From Chryseobacterium sp. H1D6B (lineage in GTDB: Bacteria; Bacteroidota; Bacteroidia; Flavobacteriales; Weeksellaceae), in assembly GCF_029892445.1 (NCBI RefSeq), contig NZ_JARXVJ010000001.1:2976001-3040000 (forward strand): 64,000 bases of DNA. Reading direction: 5' to 3'. A program made the translations under genes and the position numbers. The notes under the pieces were generated by a model. It saw only the letters and a program-made list of their open reading frames with translations. It was not told the origin of the DNA and made no database searches. This document shows, piece by piece, positions 53,479 through 61,633 of the stretch. The number at the start of each line of letters is the position of its first letter. Position 1 is the stretch's first letter.

Positions 53479-56463
53479 ATGACAAAAAATTACACACGTT
53501 TGGGTGACCGGAAATATTCGGTGCTCAACCCGGAAAAAGCCATTGAAGTTGGGAGTGATCCCGATTCTTATGGTAAAAATAAGACATCATGGTTTACGGG
53601 TTTAATGATGATCGTTGCTTTGTTTTTTGCAGGGGGTAATAGCTTTGCGCAGACTAACATAGCAAATTACACGTTTTCTAAAAGTTCTGGAACATATACG
53701 CCTATTACGGGAGGTACAGTATTTATTTCTGGAACTTATGATAATTCCGTTTCACCGGCAATAACAATGGGGGGCACTTTCCCTTTTGGAGGTGCGAATA
53801 TGACTACCTGCTACATCAGTACAAATGGTTTTATTACTTTTGGAGCAGCGCCTTCTACATCTAGTTATACTCCTTTATCAAGTTTAGGATCTACAACTGG
53901 AGCAATTGCTGCTTTTGCCCAGGATGGGGGAACCGCTGCTACTTCTACAACTTCTGAAATCAGATATCAGGATTTGGGGACAGAGTTTGTGGTTCAATTT
54001 ACTGATCATGCCAATTATTATAATAGTGCAACTGAAAAGCTGAATTTTCAAATTCGTTTGAATTATGCTACAGGTGCTGTTACTATTGTTTACGGTAACT
54101 GTACAGACCCTGGAACGTCTACTAGTGGTTCTGCCGTACAAGTTGGCATTAGAGGAAATAGTGTGACTTATGCAACTAATGTGAACAATCTGTATGTTGG
54201 AAACGTACCGGCATCTACAACTTGTGACTGGTCTAATGCAGTGACTGGTTATTCAAATTCAAGTTCTATGCTGTTCTCATCAACAACTAACGTGAACGTT
54301 AAAATTCCAACTGGATTAACATATACTTGGACTCCTGGTACTCAGCTGCCAGTAAGAACTTTTACAGCTCCTACTGCTGTTACTAATACTGGCGCTACTT
54401 TGGCTTGGACTGCTCCAACTGGTGCGACAAGTTATAACGTTCAATACAGAGTTCCTGGAACTTGTGCTTGGACTAACTGGAGCGGTAACCCTGTTGCCAC
54501 GAATTCAGTTACATTCACAGGATTAAATCAAGCAACTTCATATCAGGTTAGAGTTCAGGCTGTAAACGGTGCTGCTCAATCAATTTATTCACATACACCT
54601 AGTTCATCAGGTACAGGTGATGGATATGCTGCAACGGGAACTTTTACTACTTTAGCTAACTGCGCCAGTGTAGTTACGGCTTTAACGTCGTCTGCAGTTG
54701 CCCTTAATTCTGCTACGATCGGCTGGACGGCTCCTACTGCAGCACCTGCCAATGGTTATGAGTATTATTACAGTACATCATCTACAGCTCCTACTGGATC
54801 TACAGCAGCATCTGGTGCTGTGGCTGCTGGTGTAGTCTCTGCTAATTTAACAGGTTTAACTTCAGCTACTCCTTATTATTTCTGGGTAAGAACAAACTGT
54901 AACGGAACAGATAAAGGGGCTTGGGTTGGTTCTTCAAGTTTTACTACTGCTTGTAGTGTTACTAATGTTCCATATACATTAGACTTTACGAATGTTACTA
55001 CACCAGCATTGCCTCCGTGTACATCTGCTGTAAATGACGGAACAGGAAATGTATGGAATACATATAGTCTTAATACTTCAGGATTTACAGGAAATGTATT
55101 GAATTATAGCTATAATTCTACAAATGCTGCAAATACTTGGTTCTTTACACAGGGTATTACTCTTACAGCTGGTACCAGCTATAGAATAAAATATAAATAT
55201 GGAAATGCAAGCGGAACTACTTATCCAGAGAAACTTAAAGTTGCCTATGGAACATCTGCTGCAAGTTCATCAATGACTAATGTGCTGGCAGATTATCCGG
55301 CAGTTAATAATGCTACTGCAAATAGTGTTTCTGTGGATTTCATTCCATCTGTAAGCGGTGTTTATTATTTTGGTTTCCAAGCCTATTCAGCAGCCAATAT
55401 GAATAGACTGTATGTAGATGATATTAATGTTGATGTGACGCCTACTTGTCTAGAGCCTTCAGCGGTAACAGTTTCCAATATAGCAACTACAACTGCTGGT
55501 GTTTCTTGGACTGCTCCGTCTTCAGTACCAGGAAATGGATATGAATATTACTATTCTACAACTAATACGGCTCCAACATCTTCTACTGTAGCTTCAGGGG
55601 TAAGCAATGGAACTACTGTTTCAGTATCTGGTTTATCTCCGGCAACGACTTATTATATCTGGGTACGCTCAGTATGTAGTTCAACAGATAAAAGTATCTG
55701 GTCAACTTCAGCAACATTTATTACAGCATGTAATACGGTAGCCAGCTTTAATGAGAATTTTGATTCTACTACTATTATTAGCGCTGGGAATTTACCAACA
55801 TGCTGGACGAGTATCGGAACAAATTCTACCTATGCAAGAGTGTATGCGTCTACTGCAATTTCGGGTCCGAACGCTTTATATATCTACAATGACGGTACAG
55901 CAACAGGTATGGCTTCAACACCGGAAATTTCTACATTGCAGACAGGGAACTATATTCTTAAGTTTAAGGGTAGAGCAAACTTTACAGCTGGTGGAATTGT
56001 ACAGATTGGATATTTAACAAATCCTGCTGATACATCTACTTTTGTAATGTTAGGATCATATACAGCTTCTAGTGTAACAGCTGTAGATGATTATTCATTG
56101 AGTATTACAGGGGTTCCTGCAGGTGTTAATAAACTTGTGTTTAAACATACAGGTGTTCCTGCTAACTCTATACTTATTGACGATATGAGTTATCAATTGA
56201 ATCCAGCTTTAGCAACTTCTGAAGTTTCTGGAATCAAGAATAATATCAAAGCATATCCGAATCCATTTGGTGATGTATTGAATATTTCTGATATATCTAA
56301 CGTTAGATCTGTATTTGTAACTGATATTGCAGGAAGATTAGTGAAAACTATTGATAATCCGGCTTCTGCTCTTCAATTAGGAGATCTTAAATCTGGACTT
56401 TATTTAGTAACATTAAATATGAAAGACGGTTCTAAACAGACGATCAAAGCAATTAAAAAATAA
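53479..56463 (+). CDS. Type IX-secreted multidomain protein with fibronectin type III repeats
   Basis: 994 aa. The N-terminus is long: about 35 hydrophilic residues precede the signal-peptide core (WFTGLMMIVALFFAGGNSFAQ). Then come a beta domain (~60-270), Fn3 repeats at about 285-390, 394-492 and 654-752 (the last two are alike: NGYEYYYST...TAPT, WVRxxC), two jelly-roll/cleaved-adhesin-like domains (~498-650 and ~755-910) and a type IX C-terminal sorting domain (~913-994, ending IKAIKK). Probably an exposed adhesin or binding protein; ligand unknown. An extended signal region like this is seen in some large exported proteins. Not co-transcribed with dnaE (terminator between). Confidence 0.87.
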   Translation: MTKNYTRLGDRKYSVLNPEKAIEVGSDPDSYGKNKTSWFTGLMMIVALFFAGGNSFAQTNIANYTFSKSSGTYTPITGGTVFISGTYDNSVSPAITMGGTFPFGGANMTTCYISTNGFITFGAAPSTSSYTPLSSLGSTTGAIAAFAQDGGTAATSTTSEIRYQDLGTEFVVQFTDHANYYNSATEKLNFQIRLNYATGAVTIVYGNCTDPGTSTSGSAVQVGIRGNSVTYATNVNNLYVGNVPASTTCDWSNAVTGYSNSSSMLFSSTTNVNVKIPTGLTYTWTPGTQLPVRTFTAPTAVTNTGATLAWTAPTGATSYNVQYRVPGTCAWTNWSGNPVATNSVTFTGLNQATSYQVRVQAVNGAAQSIYSHTPSSSGTGDGYAATGTFTTLANCASVVTALTSSAVALNSATIGWTAPTAAPANGYEYYYSTSSTAPTGSTAASGAVAAGVVSANLTGLTSATPYYFWVRTNCNGTDKGAWVGSSSFTTACSVTNVPYTLDFTNVTTPALPPCTSAVNDGTGNVWNTYSLNTSGFTGNVLNYSYNSTNAANTWFFTQGITLTAGTSYRIKYKYGNASGTTYPEKLKVAYGTSAASSSMTNVLADYPAVNNATANSVSVDFIPSVSGVYYFGFQAYSAANMNRLYVDDINVDVTPTCLEPSAVTVSNIATTTAGVSWTAPSSVPGNGYEYYYSTTNTAPTSSTVASGVSNGTTVSVSGLSPATTYYIWVRSVCSSTDKSIWSTSATFITACNTVASFNENFDSTTIISAGNLPTCWTSIGTNSTYARVYASTAISGPNALYIYNDGTATGMASTPEISTLQTGNYILKFKGRANFTAGGIVQIGYLTNPADTSTFVMLGSYTASSVTAVDDYSLSITGVPAGVNKLVFKHTGVPANSILIDDMSYQLNPALATSEVSGIKNNIKAYPNPFGDVLNISDISNVRSVFVTDIAGRLVKTIDNPASALQLGDLKSGLYLVTLNMKDGSKQTIKAIKK

Positions 56464-56490
56464 ATGTATTATTTATTATAATTAAATGAA

Positions 56491-56520
56491 TAGCAGCTAA
56501 ATTTTAGCTGCTATTTTTTT
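56491..56520 (+). terminator. Terminator after the 994-aa secreted protein
   Basis: Stem ATAGCAGCTAAA / TTTAGCTGCTAT followed by TTTTTTT, 27 nt after the stop codon. Confidence 0.85.
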
Positions 56521-56577
56521 ATATACTTATTGTTTTTATTGGTAATTTAGCATCTAATAGACTAAATATACTGATAT

Positions 56578-58542
56578 ATGAGAAAACTTTTACTTTCATG
56601 TTTGTTGTTAATAAGCATGGTTTTAAGTGCCCAAATTGGTTTAGGCACAGGAAGTACAAATGTTGGAGTAGCTCCGGTAAGCACCTATTATGGGTACTCT
56701 TACGTACAGCAGATCTTCACAAAGCAGGAAATTAATGCCAATGCAGCGGGAAATATTACAGGACTGAAATTTTATTTGGATCCTTCAATGTCGATCACCA
56801 ATTCTTCAGACTGGGTAGTGTATCTGGGACAGACTTCGAAAACAGCTTTTACATCTGATACAGACTGGATTCCTGTTTCACAGCTGACACAGGTGTTTTC
56901 TGGAACAGTTACTAATATGAATGGAATTGTGGAAATTACTTTTACCACCCCTTTTCCCTATAATAACATTAATAATTTGGTAGTAGCGGCAGAAGAAAAC
57001 TCACCGGGTTACGATGATAATGATTATGATGAGGCTTTTTATGTGTATGATGCTGCGCCTGCTTCTTCTCTTGGTTTTAGGGCTGACAGTACAAATCCAG
57101 ATCCGGCAGCTCCGCCAGCGGGAGACCTGCATGCATATAAATCTGTAATTTCTATTGAAGGGCTTACTGCAAACTCTACTCCTGCTTGTCCTACAGTGAC
57201 ATATCCGGGATATAATGCATCATTTATTCCGCTTTCACCAACGATTACTTGGTCGGCTTCTTCAGGTGCAGCAAGTTATAAAGTATCCCTTGGTACAACT
57301 CCAGGCGGAACAGATGTGGCCAACCAGCAGCCTGTAACGGGTAATAATTTTACTCCTTCAGCACCGCTTAATCAAAATACAACTTATTATTTGAAAGTAG
57401 TTTCTGTAGCTGCAGCAGGAGAATCTTCCGGCTGCTTAGAAACAATGTTTAAAACAATACCTCCGGTGCCTGCAAATGATGAATGTGCAGATGCCGTTAC
57501 ATTGACAGTAAATCCAGATCTGAACTGTGGAACTGTAACTCCAGGATATACACTTAATGCAACCGATTCAGGTTTAAGTCCTGATCCATGCTATGGAACT
57601 CCGGATGATGATGTATGGTTTAAGTTTGTTGCAACGTCTTCAACCCACAGGATTTCTCTCACGAATATTGTTTCTATAGGAACTGATGACAGTACTGATA
57701 CTTATTTTCAAGTATTTAGCGGAGCATGTGGCAGTTTAACGAGCATCTTATGTTCAGATCCTGACACATCCGTTGTTTCAGGTCTTACTCCGGGAAATAC
57801 GTATTATGTAAGAGTGTATAGTTATTATGGAGCCGGTGACAATCAGAGTTTTAATATCTGTGTTGGGACACCGCCGGCACCACCTGCAAATGATGACTGC
57901 TCTGGAGCTTTGTCAGCATCTGTTTTTCCTTACAGCTATACACAGGCTGATGCTGAATATGACACTAATAATGGCGGATTTGTAACGGTCTGCAGCAATT
58001 ATATGAATGATGGTACTTGGTTTAAATTTACTGGAGACGGAGATACTTTTGATATTACTGTTTCTATGCCTGCGGGAAGTGATTTTGATCCTCAACTTGG
58101 ACTTTATAGCGGCAGCTGCGCCAGTCTGGCATGTGAAAATACTGTAGATGACGGAGGAATGGGAGATTCAGAAAACCTGTCAATACAAACTGTTGCCGGT
58201 ACAGTATACTATGTGAACGTAGGTCATTATGATGGTTCCACAGATGAACCTGAAGGAGCATTTACAATAAGTATTAATAAAAATTCGCTTGGTACTTCTG
58301 AGATTTCGGGCACTAAAAATAATATTAAAGCTTATCCAAACCCATTTGTGGATGTTTTAAATATCTCTGATATTTCAAATGTGAAATCAGTTTCTATTAC
58401 TGATATTTCGGGAAGATCAGTTAAAACAATTGAGAATCCAGCGAAGCAGCTTCATGTAGGTGATCTTACATCAGGTATGTATATCGTATTGTTGAAAATG
58501 AAAGACGGTTCTACACAGAGTATTAAAATAATTAAAAAGTAA
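56578..58542 (+). CDS. Type IX-secreted protein with PPC-like beta domains
   Basis: 654 aa. Signal peptide MRKLLLSCLLLISMVLSAQ. An N-terminal beta domain (~20-200) is followed by an Fn3-like segment (~205-295, PTITWSASSGAASYKVSLGT) and two PPC-like domains (~300-430 and ~435-565; each starts PANDxC and has DxWFKFxGDG- or DVWFKFVAT-type strands, with Asp-rich loops that could bind calcium). The C-terminal sorting domain (~570-654) is about three-quarters identical to that of the upstream 994-aa protein. No enzyme motif is seen, so it is probably a structural or adhesive surface protein. Confidence 0.87.
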   Translation: MRKLLLSCLLLISMVLSAQIGLGTGSTNVGVAPVSTYYGYSYVQQIFTKQEINANAAGNITGLKFYLDPSMSITNSSDWVVYLGQTSKTAFTSDTDWIPVSQLTQVFSGTVTNMNGIVEITFTTPFPYNNINNLVVAAEENSPGYDDNDYDEAFYVYDAAPASSLGFRADSTNPDPAAPPAGDLHAYKSVISIEGLTANSTPACPTVTYPGYNASFIPLSPTITWSASSGAASYKVSLGTTPGGTDVANQQPVTGNNFTPSAPLNQNTTYYLKVVSVAAAGESSGCLETMFKTIPPVPANDECADAVTLTVNPDLNCGTVTPGYTLNATDSGLSPDPCYGTPDDDVWFKFVATSSTHRISLTNIVSIGTDDSTDTYFQVFSGACGSLTSILCSDPDTSVVSGLTPGNTYYVRVYSYYGAGDNQSFNICVGTPPAPPANDDCSGALSASVFPYSYTQADAEYDTNNGGFVTVCSNYMNDGTWFKFTGDGDTFDITVSMPAGSDFDPQLGLYSGSCASLACENTVDDGGMGDSENLSIQTVAGTVYYVNVGHYDGSTDEPEGAFTISINKNSLGTSEISGTKNNIKAYPNPFVDVLNISDISNVKSVSITDISGRSVKTIENPAKQLHVGDLTSGMYIVLLKMKDGSTQSIKIIKK

Positions 58543-58560
58543 AATCTTTTAAGCACTAAA

Positions 58561-58599
58561 TAAAAAAACCGGCAGTTTAAAACTGCCGGTTTTTTTATT
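58561..58599. terminator. Bidirectional terminator between secreted-protein and small membrane-protein genes
   Basis: Stem AAAAAACCGGCAGTTT / AAACTGCCGGTTTTTT, flanked by A- and T-runs. It can serve the plus-strand gene ending at 58542 and the minus-strand gene ending at 58609. Confidence 0.9.
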
Positions 58600-58608
58600 C
58601 AAAAAAAA

Positions 58609-58767
58609 TTATTTATTAGGAACAGGCTGTATATCTCCTGTACTCATATGTTCGAAAATTGTGGGAAAGAACATCGCTAATATAAAATAGATCACGATCA
58701 TTAATGCGACTAATGAAAATAGAACAATAACTAATGCGTTGGGTCTGTTTTTCTTTTTTGGTTCCAT
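58609..58767 (-). CDS. Small single-span membrane protein (52 aa)
   Basis: Starts MEPKKKNRPNALVIVLFSLV and ends STGDIQPVPNK. A basic N-terminal stretch (KKKNR) is followed by one clear hydrophobic helix (about residues 11-35), then FPTIFEHMSTG and a polar tail. By the positive-inside rule the N-terminus faces the cytosol and the tail the periplasm. The frame is open over its whole length in an otherwise non-coding 268-nt gap and runs into a bidirectional terminator; the upstream neighbour on the same strand is the K+ channel, 43 nt away. I do not recognise a family. Short, so confidence is moderate. Confidence 0.7.
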   Translation of the reverse strand: MEPKKKNRPNALVIVLFSLVALMIVIYFILAMFFPTIFEHMSTGDIQPVPNK

Positions 58768-58810
58768 GATTTTGTGGTATTTAGTTAATAGATTAAATAT
58801 ATAAAAAGTA

Positions 58811-59638
58811 TTAAGCTAATTTCTTGCCACACTGCTTGCAGTACCTTGCATCATCATCAATATCTTCATTGCCGCATCTTTCACAGATCTTTTCGAGGTT
58901 CTGTCTTTTGTTTCTCATTTCTGCTGTTACAATTCCTGTAGGCACGGCAATAATAGAATAACCTGCAAGCATCAGAATGACAGCAAAAAATTTACCCATC
59001 GGAGTAATGGGAGAAACATCCCCGTATCCTACTGTAGTTACCGTAACTACAGCCCAGTAAATAGACTGCGGGATCGTTTCGAAACCTGTTCTCCCGCCTT
59101 CTACCATAAACATCAGAGACCCGACGATCACAGAGAAAATAATTAAAAATAAAAGGAAAATGTAAATTTTTCTTGAACTGTTTTTTAAAGCTCTTACAAT
59201 TAAATAGCCGTCATTCATGAAATCCAGAAGATTAAAAATCCTAAAGATTCTCAGCATTCTCAGCATTCTGAAGATCAAAAAATATTTTGTGATCGGAAAG
59301 AAAAAACTCAGGTAAAAAGGAACGAGGGCTAAAAAATCTATAATTCCGAAAAAGCTGAAAATATAGTTCTTTTTATTTTTGATAACGGTGACCCGCATGA
59401 GGTATTCTACAGAAAAGAACATTGAAATAATCCATTCAAGGATAATGAACGTATAATGAAACCTTTTATCCAGCTGAGGAACACTTTCCATCATGATGAT
59501 GAAGGTGCTCGCAAGAATTAAAGATAATAATATAATATCGAATAGTTTTCCAAGCTTGGTGTCAGAACGATAAATAATGCGGTAAAGAAACCTTTTCCAG
59601 AGTGAGTCTTCTGGGATAAGATTGTGCTCTCTTTCCAT
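58811..59638 (-). CDS. Voltage-gated-type potassium channel with C-terminal zinc ribbon
   Basis: 275 aa, six transmembrane helices plus pore loop. S4 carries Arg at every third position (R124, R127, R130, R133), as in voltage sensors; the selectivity filter is TVGYGD (202-207). After S6 the C-terminus (about 251-275) contains two CxxC pairs (C252/C255 and C267/C270), a zinc ribbon expected in the cytosol. It would conduct K+ across the inner membrane. The small gene at 58609-58767 follows 43 nt downstream on the same strand and may share its transcript. Confidence 0.93.
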   Translation of the reverse strand: MEREHNLIPEDSLWKRFLYRIIYRSDTKLGKLFDIILLSLILASTFIIMMESVPQLDKRFHYTFIILEWIISMFFSVEYLMRVTVIKNKKNYIFSFFGIIDFLALVPFYLSFFFPITKYFLIFRMLRMLRIFRIFNLLDFMNDGYLIVRALKNSSRKIYIFLLFLIIFSVIVGSLMFMVEGGRTGFETIPQSIYWAVVTVTTVGYGDVSPITPMGKFFAVILMLAGYSIIAVPTGIVTAEMRNKRQNLEKICERCGNEDIDDDARYCKQCGKKLA

Positions 59639-59672
59639 TTTTAGAGTTTTTTTAAAATTAACAAATTATCCC

Positions 59673-59691
59673 TATTTTCGTAGCAAACATA
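59673..59691. promoter_or_regulatory. Overlapping divergent -7 box candidates (Nif3-like and K+ channel genes)
   Basis: Plus strand: TATTTTCG at 59673-59680 (one mismatch to TAnnTTTG), 20 nt before the ATG at 59701. Minus strand: TATGTTTG at 59684-59691 (exact), 45 nt before the channel ATG. Confidence 0.38.
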
Positions 59692-59700
59692 CATAATAAA

Positions 59701-60798
59701 ATGACAATAAGCGAGGTAGTTTCAGAAATAGAAAGACGTATTCCGCTGCAGCAGGCAGAAGATTTTGATAATGTAGGGCTTTTGTGCGGTGTTCCAGATC
59801 GTGAAGTGACGGGGATTTTGGTCTGTCATGATGCGCTGGAAAATATTGTAGATGAGGCAGTTGAAAATCGACTTAATCTTATTGTATGCTTTCACCCGAT
59901 TATTTTCTCCGGGCTGAAATCTTTAACAGGAAAAAATTATGTAGAAAAAGCTGTTTTAAAGGCTGTGGAAAACAAAATTGCTGTTTACGCAGTTCATACT
60001 GCTTTTGATAATGACTTCTTTGGGGTGAATGCAGGCATCTGTAATCAATTAGGGTTGAAAGAAGTAAAAATACTGCAGCCTAAAAAAAACAATCTTAAAC
60101 AGCTTACTGTTTTTGTTCCTAAAGACTATACCGATCAAGTGAAAGAAGCGCTGTTTTCTGCAGGAGCTGGAAATATAGGGTTTTATGATGAATGTAGTTT
60201 CAGTATCGGTGGAAATGGAACTTTCAGGCCGGTGGAAGGATCAGATCCTTTTTCAGGACAGCTGAATATTCGTGAAAATGCAGATGAAAATATGGTTTCC
60301 GTAATTTTTGAGGCTTACAAGCAAGGTCAGATTATTGCAGCGATGAAATCTTCCCATCCTTATGAAGAAGTAGCCCACCAAATTTATTCCTTAGACAATG
60401 AAAATCAATATTCAGGGTTGGGAATGTATGGTGAATTAGACGAGCCGATGGATGAAAAAGATTTTTTAAAAATGGTCAAAGAAAAGTTTAACCTTGAAGT
60501 GATCAAGCATTCAGCTCTTAATAATAAAAAAATAAAAAGAGTAGGAGTGTTAGGCGGATCTGGAGCCAGCGGAATAAAATCTGCTGTATCTAAAAAATGC
60601 GATGCCTATCTTACAGGAGATCTTAAGTACCACGATTATTTTTTAGCAGAATCTAAAATGCTTATCTGTGACATAGGGCATTATGAGTCAGAACAATTCG
60701 TTACCCAACAATTATTTGAAATTTTGTCACAAAAATTTAGTACATTTGCAATCTCAAAATCCAACGAAAAAACAAACCCCGTAAATTATTTCCTTTAG
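59701..60798 (+). CDS. Nif3-like dinuclear metal centre hexameric protein
   Basis: 365 aa, the long (~370 aa) bacterial form with an inserted CutA/PII-like domain (about 128-225, HPYEEVAHQIYSL). Metal ligands: the first His in VCFHPIIFSG, HTAFDN with its Asp, and the C-terminal GHYESEQF. The opening MTISEVVSEIERRIPLQQAEDFDNVGL is the family start. Sometimes annotated as GTP cyclohydrolase 1 type 2; the biochemical role is uncertain. It is followed after 2 nt by the coiled-coil protein, a conserved neighbour, so the pair forms one operon. Confidence 0.93.
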   Translation: MTISEVVSEIERRIPLQQAEDFDNVGLLCGVPDREVTGILVCHDALENIVDEAVENRLNLIVCFHPIIFSGLKSLTGKNYVEKAVLKAVENKIAVYAVHTAFDNDFFGVNAGICNQLGLKEVKILQPKKNNLKQLTVFVPKDYTDQVKEALFSAGAGNIGFYDECSFSIGGNGTFRPVEGSDPFSGQLNIRENADENMVSVIFEAYKQGQIIAAMKSSHPYEEVAHQIYSLDNENQYSGLGMYGELDEPMDEKDFLKMVKEKFNLEVIKHSALNNKKIKRVGVLGGSGASGIKSAVSKKCDAYLTGDLKYHDYFLAESKMLICDIGHYESEQFVTQQLFEILSQKFSTFAISKSNEKTNPVNYFL

Positions 60799-60800
60799 AT

Positions 60801-61577
60801 ATGGCAAAAACCAACGATATTTCAGTTGAAGAGAAATTAAGAGCTTTATATGATTTACAGATCATAGATTCAAGATTGGATGAAATCCGAAATACAAGAG
60901 GAGAGTTGCCAATTGAGGTTGAAGATCTTGAAATCGAGATTGAAGGGCTTGAAAAAAGAGCTGAAAAATTTCATGCAGATATTAAAGATCAGGATGACCA
61001 GATTAAAAATAAGCATGAAGTGATAAACCATGCAAAAACTTTAATTGAAAAATACAAGTCTCAGCAAGATAACGTAAGAAACAATAAAGAGTTTGAAGCT
61101 TTAAGTAAAGAAATAGAATTTCAAGATCTTGAAATTCAGCTTGCTGAAAAAAGAATTAAAGAATTTGGAGCTAAGATCGGTCATAAAAACGAAACTTTAG
61201 ACGAACTTAATTCTAAGATCAGTGATTTAAAAAACCATTTAAAATTCAAAAAAGAAGAATTAGAAGGTCTTGTATCTGAAACTCAAAAAGAAGAAGATTA
61301 TTTAATAGAGCAGTCTAAAGAATATGCAGGTAAGATTGATGAAAGATTACTGGCTTCTTACAACAGAATCAGAACAAGTTCTATCAACGGCTTAGCAGTT
61401 GTAGGATTAGAAAGAGGTGCGCCAAAAGGTTCATTCTTTACGATCCCGCCTCAAAAGCAGATGGAAATCGCTCAAAGAAAGAAAATTATTATTGATGAGC
61501 ATTCTGGAAAAATTCTAGTTGATGACGAATTAGTAATTGAAGAGAATGAAAGAATGAAGACTGTAATTAAGTTTTAA
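60801..61577 (+). CDS. Coiled-coil protein of the CT398/zinc-ribbon family without zinc cysteines
   Basis: 258 aa, almost entirely coiled coil from about 30 to 190 (heptads of Glu/Lys/Leu). The C-terminal ~57 residues align with the family's zinc ribbon, keeping SFFTIPPQKQMEIAQRKKIII, but the four cysteines are gone: GAPKGS (206-211) and DEHSGK (232-237) stand where CxxC pairs are usual. It is therefore unlikely to bind zinc there. Partner of the Nif3-like gene (2-nt spacing). Proposed functions include roles near flagellar or ATPase components in other bacteria; unknown here. Confidence 0.9.
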   Translation: MAKTNDISVEEKLRALYDLQIIDSRLDEIRNTRGELPIEVEDLEIEIEGLEKRAEKFHADIKDQDDQIKNKHEVINHAKTLIEKYKSQQDNVRNNKEFEALSKEIEFQDLEIQLAEKRIKEFGAKIGHKNETLDELNSKISDLKNHLKFKKEELEGLVSETQKEEDYLIEQSKEYAGKIDERLLASYNRIRTSSINGLAVVGLERGAPKGSFFTIPPQKQMEIAQRKKIIIDEHSGKILVDDELVIEENERMKTVIKF

Positions 61578-61595
61578 TTCATTGATATTAAAAAT

Positions 61596-61631
61596 AAAAA
61601 AGGCCGGAAGATTTATTTTCCGGCCTTTTTG
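61596..61631. terminator. Bidirectional terminator between coiled-coil gene and acyl-CoA synthetase
   Basis: Stem AAAAAGGCCGGAA / TTCCGGCCTTTTT with an AT-rich loop, flanked by A- and T-runs on both sides. Confidence 0.9.
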
Positions 61632-61633
61632 TT

